64,000 bases of DNA from NCBI RefSeq assembly GCF_029016485.1, contig NZ_CP092106.1, positions 806,001 to 870,000 of the forward strand. The letters run 5' to 3'. Of this stretch, positions 47,885-55,084 are shown one piece after another. The position numbers and the translations under genes are program-made. Positions within the stretch are counted from its first letter, which is position 1. Every line of letters begins with the position of its first letter. The stretch comes from Vibrio sp. JC009 (GTDB taxonomy: Bacteria; Pseudomonadota; Gammaproteobacteria; Enterobacterales; Vibrionaceae). Under the pieces are notes generated by a model, which was given only the letters and a program-made list of their open reading frames with translations, ran no database searches and was not told the DNA's origin.

Positions 47885-47908
47885 TAAAAAAGCCCCGGAA
47901 CCGGGGCA
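47885..47908 (-). terminator. Terminator of the octaheme cytochrome operon
   Basis: GCCCCGG (47892-47898) and CCGGGGC (47901-47907) form a hairpin; on the minus strand a run of six T follows. It lies 33 bases past the cytochrome b stop. Confidence 0.8.
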
Positions 47909-47940
47909 AAACATAGAGTCAAGGTAGGAGGATAGTTATT

Positions 47941-48531
47941 TTAATGGTGTTCGTCATAGCCGGTTATCATAGCCTTGATATAGGCCAGTGGCGTTGCGCC
48001 TGTTGTTGCCATATAAACATGGGCTATCAGGAAAATAACCAGCAGGTAAGCCCCTACAAGGTGGAAGTAGGCTACCCAGCTTAGGTCAAGCCAGCCAAGT
48101 CCCAGAGCTTCCCAGTCGGCATAGAAAAGCTTCATCAGACCTGTTACCCATACCAGAGGCCCCATTACCAGGTGGAAGCCCAGATAAGCGAACCGCTGCA
48201 TAGGGTTGTGTTTACGTTCTGGTGTTGGTTTATAAGGGTGTTCTTCTCCTTTAAAGATCCCCCAGGCATAGTACTTAAGAACTTCGGGTAATTGTACAAA
48301 CGTTGGAGTATATTGTTTCCATTCACCTGTAGTGAAGTGCCAGAAAACAGCGAATACCCAAAGAGTCATCAGGGCCCAGGCCAGAAGCTCATGGTAGAGC
48401 ACGGCTTTATAGAAACCAAATATGTGGAAGGTTCCGTGAACTTCAAAGCCGGTTACTATCATAGAGATAATAAGCAGAGCCTGTGACCAGTGCCAGAAAC
48501 GCTCAAAGCGTTTAAATACCATCTGTTTCAT
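47941..48531 (-). CDS. Cytochrome b-type membrane subunit, partner of the octaheme cytochrome
   Basis: The 196-residue protein has four to five membrane segments and histidines placed as in the Ni/Fe-hydrogenase/thiosulfate-reductase cytochrome b family: RFWHWSQALLIISMIVTGFEVHG, YHELLAWALMTLWVFAVFWHF, FAYLGFHLVMGPLVWVTGL and AYFHLVGAYLLVIFLIAHVYMAT. It probably oxidises menaquinol and passes electrons to the octaheme protein encoded 10 bases upstream in the same operon. A terminator follows. Confidence 0.87.
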   Translation of the reverse strand: MKQMVFKRFERFWHWSQALLIISMIVTGFEVHGTFHIFGFYKAVLYHELLAWALMTLWVFAVFWHFTTGEWKQYTPTFVQLPEVLKYYAWGIFKGEEHPYKPTPERKHNPMQRFAYLGFHLVMGPLVWVTGLMKLFYADWEALGLGWLDLSWVAYFHLVGAYLLVIFLIAHVYMATTGATPLAYIKAMITGYDEHH

Positions 48532-48541
48532 GCTTATCTCC

Positions 48542-50122
48542 TTATTTTCTCTTAGAACTCATGGTAATACGAACAAGAGCATGTCCCAGTACACCGATTG
48601 CGGTAACAATAACCAGTAGCCAGCCAATGGTATCCAACAGCGGCGATTTAGTCTGTCCGGCGATATAGAAGCCAGATAGTTTTGCCAGGCGTCCGTTATC
48701 TGAATGACAAGCATTACATTTCAGTGCGTCTTCTTTCGGAGCAACCATATGTACGATAGGGAAGTGGTACTCGGTATTAACAAAGGTATATTCGCCACTG
48801 TAATCCATTCCGCTTACTTCCATGCCTGCTTTGATGGCTCTGTCCCATTTATAGTTCTTCCACAGAGCATTTTTATCTTTACCAAACAGATGAGGAGTAA
48901 TCATAACCTGCTCGTTAGGATCATACGGGTTCACGCTGTGCATGATTTTAAACGGCCAGATGCGGGCGTCTTTATCACCACAGTCGCCCTGAAGCTTAGT
49001 CAGGCGAACGATACCATCAGCATCGGGAACGATTTTTTCTCCCACATAGGTGTAATCGACATTGCCGTTGAAGCAGTCGTAATCAGGAATAACGTTACGT
49101 TCCCACTCGAATACCCCCTTCTTAGGCGTATAGGTTGTGTAGCCTTCGTCATCTTTAGTGGTCTTTCTGGAGGTATCACCAGCCTGAGACCAGTCCCAGA
49201 CGGTTTTCGTTTTTAACTCCCGTGCATATTCAGGGACGTGACAGGTGGAGCAGGCCAGCGCTGTGGCGTGATGGTTCAGGCGAGCGGCCATTGGTCCGTG
49301 CTCATGCGGTTCAAGCCCGTGACAGGATTCACAGCTGGCGCGGTTCTGGTCACCATGTCCCGGCACATCAATGCCGTCGGTATCTTTGGCGTTCACAATA
49401 TAGCGGGAGCCTGCGGTTTCATGGCCGCTGGTGGTGTGACAGTCCTGACACTGGAAATTAGCGCCATCAGGCGACATATGTACATCCAGATGCTTAGGCG
49501 GGTTATTCAGGCTGGAGTCTAAATCACCATGCTTCACACCGTCACCACCGCCACCGTAGAAGTGGCAGGAACCACAGTTCTGGCGACCGGGAGTACCGAC
49601 ACTCTGCGCAGCTTTTACAAGGTCAACTGGTGGTCTCATCTTGCCTGAGCCCTTTGGCCACTCTTTCGCGACATAGTTTGGATGACCGGCATCGGTCGGG
49701 AATTTACTGTAGGTCATTGAGGTATCGTGACAGACAAGGCAGTCCACATTTTCCTGCGACGAGAAGTCAAATGTTTTTGTGTCTTTCCATCCGTAACCAA
49801 CGTGACAACTGGTACATCTTGGTTCGTTGGAGGAGATGGAGATACAGAAGTTGTTCAGAGTTTTCGTCTTACCAAGCGTCTCACCACCGAAGCCCTTATC
49901 GAAGGCCCAGGTCCAGTGAAGCGTGTCATGAATTTCATGCGCAGCCTCGGTATGACACTCAAGACAGGCTTTAGTGACATCCTGACCTTTCTCAAAAGGC
50001 CCCTGAAGTTGCTCGAATTTACTGTGATCAGCAGTAGAGCCGTTAGCATTGGCAGTCAGAGCTGAAGCGGGTTGAACAGCCAACATTGCTAAAGTGATCG
50101 ATGTAATTAGCGTTCGTATCAT
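48542..50122 (-). CDS. Octaheme c-type cytochrome, tetrathionate-reductase (OTR) family
   Basis: The 526-residue protein has a signal peptide (MIRTLITSITLAMLAVQPASA), eight CxxCH heme sites (CLECH, CTSCH, CLVCH, CGSCH, CQDCH, CESCH, CSTCH, CNACH) and a C-terminal membrane anchor (TIGWLLVIVTAIGVLGHALV). This fits the octaheme tetrathionate reductase family, whose Shewanella member reduces tetrathionate, nitrite and hydroxylamine in vitro; the physiological substrate is unsettled. The frame is open to 50176, but ATG at 50122 begins the signal peptide and has AAGAGA before it. An FNR-like site is about 80 bases upstream. Confidence 0.87.
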   Translation of the reverse strand: MIRTLITSITLAMLAVQPASALTANANGSTADHSKFEQLQGPFEKGQDVTKACLECHTEAAHEIHDTLHWTWAFDKGFGGETLGKTKTLNNFCISISSNEPRCTSCHVGYGWKDTKTFDFSSQENVDCLVCHDTSMTYSKFPTDAGHPNYVAKEWPKGSGKMRPPVDLVKAAQSVGTPGRQNCGSCHFYGGGGDGVKHGDLDSSLNNPPKHLDVHMSPDGANFQCQDCHTTSGHETAGSRYIVNAKDTDGIDVPGHGDQNRASCESCHGLEPHEHGPMAARLNHHATALACSTCHVPEYARELKTKTVWDWSQAGDTSRKTTKDDEGYTTYTPKKGVFEWERNVIPDYDCFNGNVDYTYVGEKIVPDADGIVRLTKLQGDCGDKDARIWPFKIMHSVNPYDPNEQVMITPHLFGKDKNALWKNYKWDRAIKAGMEVSGMDYSGEYTFVNTEYHFPIVHMVAPKEDALKCNACHSDNGRLAKLSGFYIAGQTKSPLLDTIGWLLVIVTAIGVLGHALVRITMSSKRK

Positions 50123-50203
50123 ATTAGCGTCTCTTTTTCGGTGTTTATCTCCGTTAATAACTAGACCATAACCCATAGAAAAATAAGGGGGGTTGATTAA
50201 AGT

Positions 50204-50217
50204 TTGCTCAAGATCAA
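50204..50217 (-). promoter_or_regulatory. FNR-like binding site upstream of the octaheme cytochrome gene
   Basis: On the minus strand it reads TTGATCTTGAGCAA: one perfect TTGAT half and a four-of-five second half, with the four-base spacing of FNR sites. It is 82 bases before the octaheme start codon. Anaerobic activation would suit the enzyme. Confidence 0.5.
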
Positions 50218-50372
50218 ACTTTCAGTTGCGTTTTTTCTCTAACTGCAAGCCAGTTATCAGTTTGATGTAAAAGCCTTGGATTTCAACAACATCGAAATGG
50301 GAATTATTCACATTGGCTCAGGTGTTAAATCTAAATGGAAATGTGTAACAAATGACGCATTTGCTCTGAAGG

Positions 50373-50394
50373 TATGGGTCATTTTCTACCCATA
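50373..50394. promoter_or_regulatory. Inverted repeat, candidate DctD activator site
   Basis: TATGGGT (50373-50379) and ACCCATA (50388-50394) form a perfect inverted repeat with an 8-base spacer, about 85-105 bases upstream of the sigma-54 promoter, where an enhancer-binding protein would sit. Confidence 0.5.
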
Positions 50395-50478
50395 GCTAAG
50401 TCTGGTACCTGATTAAAAATAAAAAGAAAAGAGCTGAAAGGCTTGTGGTTAAAGGCTTGTAAATAAATTGTACTCTCC

Positions 50479-50494
50479 TGGCCCGCTTATTGCC
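50479..50494 (+). promoter_or_regulatory. Sigma-54 promoter of dctPQM
   Basis: TGGCCCGCTTATTGCC has the -24 GG (50480-50481) and -12 GC (50492-50493) with exactly ten bases between. It lies 57 bases before the dctP start. The adjacent dctD encodes a GAFTGA-type sigma-54 activator. Confidence 0.85.
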
Positions 50495-50550
50495 CTATAG
50501 GAGTTATGCAGCCCACAGATGGATCTGCGAATACCTAAAGGAGATTGTAT

Positions 50551-51546
50551 ATGAAAAAGCCTCTTGCTCTACTGTCTGTTTCCACTCTTGCGCTGGCAAG
50601 TTTTAACGCTTTCGCAAACTGTGATGCAGGTGAAATTGTGATTAAGTTCAGCCATGTAACCAATGCCGATAAACACCCGAAAGGCATTGCAGCCTCTCTG
50701 CTTGAAAGGCGTGTTAACGAAGAGATGAATGGCAAAGCCTGTATGCAGGTGTTCCCTAACTCAACACTTTACGATGATGATAAGGTACTGGAAGCCCTTT
50801 TAAATGGTGATGTTCAAATGGCGGCGCCTTCGCTGTCTAAGTTTGAAAAAATCACTAAGAAATACCGCATTTTTGACCTTCCTTTCCTGTTTAAAGATGT
50901 TGAAGCCGTTGACCGTTTCCAGAATTCTGAAGCCGGTGACAAGCTGAAAAATGCAATGAAGCGCCGTGGTCTGAGAGGTCTGGCATTCTGGCATAACGGT
51001 ATGAAGCAGATGTCGGCGAACAAGCCTCTTATTCATCCTGATGATGCCAAAGGGCTGAAGTTCCGTGTACAGGCATCCGATGTGCTGGTTGCACAGTTCG
51101 AGCAGCTCGGTGCTAACCCTCAGAAGATGTCGTTTAAAGAGGTATATGGTGGTCTTCAGACTAAGGTTATCGACGGTCAGGAGAATACCTGGTCAAACAT
51201 CTATGGCAAAAAATTCTTCGAAGTACAGGACGGTGTAACAGAAACCAATCACGGCATTCTGGACTATCTGGTTGTGACCTCAAATAAGTTCTGGGACAAG
51301 CTGCCGGGTGATGTTCGCGACCAGCTGGCGAATATCGTTATGGAAGTGACGGACACACGTAACTCCGAGTCGTCAAAGGTGAATCAGGCTAACCGTCAAA
51401 ATGTTATTGAGGCAGGTGGTAAAGTTCGCGCTCTTACCGATGAGCAGCGTCAGGCATGGGTAACGGCACTTCAGCCTGTGTGGCAGAGGTTTGAGAAGGA
51501 TATTGGCGCAGATCTGATTGAAGCTGCACTGGCGTCTAATAAGTAA
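50551..51546 (+). CDS. dctP: C4-dicarboxylate TRAP transporter solute-binding protein
   Basis: The 331-residue periplasmic protein binds succinate, fumarate or malate for the DctPQM importer. It has a signal peptide (KKPLALLSVSTLALASFNAFA) and the DctP motifs IVIKFSHVTNADKHPKGIAA, GLKFRVQASDVLVAQFEQLGANPQKMSFKEVYGGLQTKVIDGQENTWSN in pieces, with the conserved Arg of the carboxylate site. The ATG at 50551 has AAGGAG seven bases upstream; a TTG two codons earlier is rejected. A sigma-54 promoter precedes it and a hairpin separates it from dctQ. Confidence 0.95.
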   Translation: MKKPLALLSVSTLALASFNAFANCDAGEIVIKFSHVTNADKHPKGIAASLLERRVNEEMNGKACMQVFPNSTLYDDDKVLEALLNGDVQMAAPSLSKFEKITKKYRIFDLPFLFKDVEAVDRFQNSEAGDKLKNAMKRRGLRGLAFWHNGMKQMSANKPLIHPDDAKGLKFRVQASDVLVAQFEQLGANPQKMSFKEVYGGLQTKVIDGQENTWSNIYGKKFFEVQDGVTETNHGILDYLVVTSNKFWDKLPGDVRDQLANIVMEVTDTRNSESSKVNQANRQNVIEAGGKVRALTDEQRQAWVTALQPVWQRFEKDIGADLIEAALASNK

Positions 51547-51579
51547 CCCCTCCCGGCCTCCCCTTCAAAAGGGGAGGAG
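51547..51579 (+). repeat. dctP-dctQ intercistronic hairpin repeat
   Basis: CCTCCCCTT (51557-51565) pairs with AAGGGGAGG (51569-51577) around CAA. The sequence ACCCCTCCCGGCCTCCCCTT is nearly identical to one at about 15765-15785. It may protect or attenuate the dctP message relative to dctQM. Confidence 0.75.
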
Positions 51580-51606
51580 ATAACAAAAAAATTAAAGAGT
51601 CTTCAT

Positions 51607-52227
51607 ATGGAACAGTCATTTTTTTCAAAAGTCGGCAGAGTGACTGATTTAATCGAAGAAACCCTGATAGCTGGTTTCTTAGGGTTAATGACTTTGCTTA
51701 CCTTTACCAATGTTGTATTCCGCTATGTGTTGAACGACAACATTCTCTGGGCCCTTGAACTGACCGTGTTTATGTTTGCATGGATGATCCTTGTGGGCGC
51801 ATCTTATGGGGTCAAACGCCATTTCCACATAGGTGTGGATGTGGTGGTGAATATGGCACCCGAAGGGTTGCGCAGAGTCTATGCCATTATCGCTGTGGGT
51901 TGTTGTCTGGCGTTTTCCATCCTGCTTCTTGTCGGCTCCTGGAACTACTGGTATCCGTTTGTTACTGAGCGTGCCTGGTATGAAACCGATGATATCCCCA
52001 TGCCGGAGATGCTTCAGTTTCTGGCCGACTGGCTGAATGAAGGTGAACGTTACGAAAAAATGCCTCGCTTTATCCCTTACGCCGCACTGCCTATTGGTAT
52101 GGCTATGCTGACGTTCCGTTTTTTGCAGGCAGCTTATCAGATAGTTTTTGGTGAACTGGATCGTCTTATTTCAGGCCATGAGGCAGAAGAAGATCTGGAA
52201 TCGCTTCAGGAAGTGAAGGAAGGTTAA
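51607..52227 (+). CDS. dctQ: C4-dicarboxylate TRAP transporter small membrane subunit
   Basis: The 206-residue protein has four membrane segments (AGFLGLMTLLTFTNVVF; ALELTVFMFAWMILVGASYG; VYAIIAVGCCLAFSILLLVG; YAALPIGMAMLTFRFLQAAY) and the DctQ pattern RYVLNDNILWALELTVFMFAWMI (in parts). A longer periplasmic loop (about residues 118-155) with many aromatic and acidic residues is typical of the DctQ of vibrios. It ends 1 base before dctM starts, so the two membrane subunits are coupled. Confidence 0.94.
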   Translation: MEQSFFSKVGRVTDLIEETLIAGFLGLMTLLTFTNVVFRYVLNDNILWALELTVFMFAWMILVGASYGVKRHFHIGVDVVVNMAPEGLRRVYAIIAVGCCLAFSILLLVGSWNYWYPFVTERAWYETDDIPMPEMLQFLADWLNEGERYEKMPRFIPYAALPIGMAMLTFRFLQAAYQIVFGELDRLISGHEAEEDLESLQEVKEG

Positions 52228-52228
52228 T

Positions 52229-53590
52229 ATGGCTATTTTATTTCTGTTTCTGATGGTCATCGGATTTATGCTGGTTGGGGTTCCAATCGCTATTTCCCTA
52301 GGGCTGTCCAGCGTATCGTTTTTGATGATGCATTCAGAGGCCTCTTTAGCTTCTGTTGCCCAGACACTGTTTAATGCCTTTGCAGGTCACTACACACTTT
52401 TGGCAATCCCATTTTTTATTCTGGCCTCAAGCTTTATGTCTACTGGTGGCGTGGCAAAAAGAATTATCCGTTTTGCTATTGCTATGGTTGGCTGGTTTCG
52501 CGGTGGTCTGGCGATGGCGTCGGTTGTAGCCTGTATGATGTTTGCAGCGCTGTCCGGTTCGTCACCGGCAACTGTGGTTGCTATTGGCAGCATTGTTATC
52601 GCCGGTATGGTGAAAAACGGTTATTCCAAAGAGTTTGCTGCCGGCGTTATCTGTAATGCTGGTACGCTGGGGATCCTTATTCCGCCATCTATTGTTATGG
52701 TTGTGTATGCTGCTGCTACCGATGTCTCTGTTGGCCGTATGTTCCTTGGTGGCGTGATTCCGGGTCTGCTTGCCGGTTTAATGCTGATGATCGCTATCTA
52801 TATCGCAGCCCGGGTTAAGAATCTGCCAAAGCAGCCATTTGTGGGCTGGGGAGAGGCGATTGCAGCGGCAAAAGATGCAAGCTGGGGTCTTCTGCTGGTG
52901 GTGATTATTCTTGGTGGCATCTACGGCGGTATCTTCACCCCGACGGAAGCGGCGGCGGTTGCAGCTGTGTATTCATTTTTTATCGCTAACTTTGTTTACA
53001 AAGACATGGGCCCCTTTGCTGATAAGAGCAATAGTAAGCCATGGATAGTAAAAGCGTGTCAGACTTTTGTTCACAAGGATACGCATGCCACCCTGTTTGA
53101 GGCGGGTAAGCTGACCATTATGCTGCTGTTTATCATTGCCAATGCACTGATCCTTAAGCATGTACTGACAGAAGAGCGTATTCCTCAGATGATTACTGAG
53201 TCTATGCTTTCGGCTGGTCTTGGCCCGATTACTTTCCTGATTGTGGTCAATGTTCTTTTGCTTATTGGCGGTCAGTTTATGGAGCCTTCCGGTTTGCTGA
53301 TTATCGTAGCGCCGCTGGTATTCCCTATTGCTATCGCACTGGGCATTGATCCGATTCACCTTGGGATTATTATGGTGGTGAATATGGAGATAGGTATGAT
53401 TACACCGCCTGTGGGGCTGAATCTGTTTGTAACTGCCGGTGTGGCTAAGATGTCTATGGTGAATGTAGTAAAAGCAGCACTGCCCTGGGTAGCTGTTATG
53501 TTCCTGTTCCTGCTGATTGTTACCTATGTACCATGGGTTTCAACCTGGATGCCGACTACTTTAATGGGACCTGAGATTATAACAAAATAA
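52229..53590 (+). CDS. dctM: C4-dicarboxylate TRAP transporter large membrane subunit
   Basis: The 453-residue protein has about twelve membrane segments and the DctM motifs IPFFILASSFMSTGGVAKRIIRFA, FAALSGSSPATVVAIGSIVIAGM, GILIPPSIVMVVYA, GIFTPTEAAAVAAVY and NMEIGMITPPVGLNLFVTAG. It is the channel subunit of the sodium-driven C4-dicarboxylate importer and the last gene of dctPQM. A strong terminator follows before the convergent dctD. Confidence 0.95.
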   Translation: MAILFLFLMVIGFMLVGVPIAISLGLSSVSFLMMHSEASLASVAQTLFNAFAGHYTLLAIPFFILASSFMSTGGVAKRIIRFAIAMVGWFRGGLAMASVVACMMFAALSGSSPATVVAIGSIVIAGMVKNGYSKEFAAGVICNAGTLGILIPPSIVMVVYAAATDVSVGRMFLGGVIPGLLAGLMLMIAIYIAARVKNLPKQPFVGWGEAIAAAKDASWGLLLVVIILGGIYGGIFTPTEAAAVAAVYSFFIANFVYKDMGPFADKSNSKPWIVKACQTFVHKDTHATLFEAGKLTIMLLFIIANALILKHVLTEERIPQMITESMLSAGLGPITFLIVVNVLLLIGGQFMEPSGLLIIVAPLVFPIAIALGIDPIHLGIIMVVNMEIGMITPPVGLNLFVTAGVAKMSMVNVVKAALPWVAVMFLFLLIVTYVPWVSTWMPTTLMGPEIITK

Positions 53591-53616
53591 AGGGAATCCC
53601 TTGCTCCATATGGGTT

Positions 53617-53640
53617 GCCCTGCATTTGCAGGGCTTTTTT
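53617..53640 (+). terminator. Terminator of dctPQM
   Basis: GCCCTGC (53617-53623) pairs with GCAGGGC (53628-53634) around ATTT, followed by six T. Confidence 0.88.
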
Positions 53641-53644
53641 CAGA

Positions 53645-54988
53645 TTAATTAACCTTGTAATTATCCTTATTCAGTTCATACCTTTGCATCTTGTCATAGA
53701 GCGTTTTTCGAGCCAGGTGGAGTTTATCCATTGTATCTTTAATACTGCCGCCACATTCGATAAGTGCCTGTTCCAGAACCGAGCGTTCGAATTCAGCAAC
53801 CTGTTCGGCAAGGCTGCTGGCTTTTGAGCTCTTTTCGTCACCTCCGCCAGGCTGGGCCAGTTTTCCCAGCAGCACATAGCGTTCAGCGGCGTTTCTGAGT
53901 TCACGGACATTGCCCGGCCAGCTGTGGCCAATCAGTGTGTGTAAATCTGCGCCGGAAAGAGAGGTGGCGGCTTTACCATAACGGGCGGCAGCAACAAGCA
54001 GAAAGTGATGGAATAGGGCAGGAATATCTTCTTTCCGTTCACGCAAAGGAGGTAGATCAAGAGTGACTACATTGAGTCGATAATAGAGATCTTCTCTGAA
54101 TGTACCTTCAGCAGCCGCCTGTTTTAAATCCACTTTAGTGGCGGCGATTACCCGAATATCAAGCGGAATCATCTGGTTAGAACCCACACGCTCGATATTT
54201 CTTTCCTGCAGTACGCGGAGCAGGCGGATCTGAGCTTGCATTGGCATGGATTCAATCTCATCAAGAAACAGTGTGCCACCCTGAGCGTATTCAAACTTAC
54301 CAACCCGCTTGCTTTCTGCTCCGGTAAAAGCACCTTTTTCATGGCCGTAAAGCTCACTTTCAATCAGGTTTTCCGGAACTGCGCCGCAGTTGACTGCGAC
54401 AAAGTTCTGCCCGCGGCGACTGCTCTGTTCATGCAGTGAGCGGGCGATAAGCTCTTTACCTGTTCCGGTTTCTCCGAACAGCAGGATATCGGCGTTGGTA
54501 TCGGCAATATGCGTGATGGTGTCACGTAATGCTTCTATTGCGGACGTTTCACCTATAATCCGGGGACCAAGGGCTGTCTTAGCTTTTAGCGCCTGTTTTA
54601 GCTGTTTGTTCTCTTCCGTCAGGCGGCGTTTTTCCATAGCCCGGTTTACAGTGTCTATTAGGCGGTCAGTGGAAAAAGGCTTTTCGATAAAATCGTAAGC
54701 GCCATTACGTATGGCTTCGACGGCCATTGAGATATCGCCGTGGCCGGTTATCAGAATAACGGGAAGCTCGGCATCCTGATGTTTTATAGAATGAAACAGA
54801 TCCTGACCGGATAGGCCGGGCAGGCAGATGTCTGTCACGATAACTAAAGGAAAGCCACTCTTCTTCCCTTCCAGAAGCGCAGACTCTGCATCCGGAAAAA
54901 ACTTTGCAGAAATATCTGCCAGCTCAAATGCCTGTTCATATGCGATACGCATATCTGACTCATCATCAATAAAAAACAGCTGGCACAT
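53645..54988 (-). CDS. dctD: Sigma-54-dependent response regulator DctD
   Basis: The 447-residue activator has a receiver domain (residues about 1-120; phosphoacceptor Asp in VTDICLPGLSGQD), an AAA+ domain with Walker A LLFGETGTGKELIARSLH, the sigma-54 contact loop GHEKGAFTGAESKR and Walker B GGTLFLDEIE, and a C-terminal FIS-type helix-turn-helix (GGSIKDTMDKLHLARKTLYDKMQRY). It should activate the sigma-54 promoter before dctP when phosphorylated by DctB. It is encoded downstream of dctB on the same strand, 96 bases apart, convergent with dctPQM. Confidence 0.95.
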   Translation of the reverse strand: MCQLFFIDDESDMRIAYEQAFELADISAKFFPDAESALLEGKKSGFPLVIVTDICLPGLSGQDLFHSIKHQDAELPVILITGHGDISMAVEAIRNGAYDFIEKPFSTDRLIDTVNRAMEKRRLTEENKQLKQALKAKTALGPRIIGETSAIEALRDTITHIADTNADILLFGETGTGKELIARSLHEQSSRRGQNFVAVNCGAVPENLIESELYGHEKGAFTGAESKRVGKFEYAQGGTLFLDEIESMPMQAQIRLLRVLQERNIERVGSNQMIPLDIRVIAATKVDLKQAAAEGTFREDLYYRLNVVTLDLPPLRERKEDIPALFHHFLLVAAARYGKAATSLSGADLHTLIGHSWPGNVRELRNAAERYVLLGKLAQPGGGDEKSSKASSLAEQVAEFERSVLEQALIECGGSIKDTMDKLHLARKTLYDKMQRYELNKDNYKVN

Positions 54989-55084
54989 AAAGGTTCCTTC
55001 CTGATTTTGTATGGTTTTGATAATAAAGCGGAACCGGGAAACAAGCTCTTAAGTGGTTAAGAAAATGTGATAGGCAGAGTGATA

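Larger units (their letters stand above)
50123..50550. other. Divergent control region of the octaheme operon and dctPQM
   Basis: This 428-base spacer holds no gene. From left to right it contains an FNR-like site (50204-50217), an inverted repeat that may bind DctD (50373-50394) and a sigma-54 promoter (50479-50494). The dctP ribosome-binding site AAGGAG is at 50537-50543. Confidence 0.7.

Noticed and set aside
53615..53827. Plus-strand frame over the dctD 3' end
   Set aside because: It is antisense to dctD and spans the dctPQM terminator.
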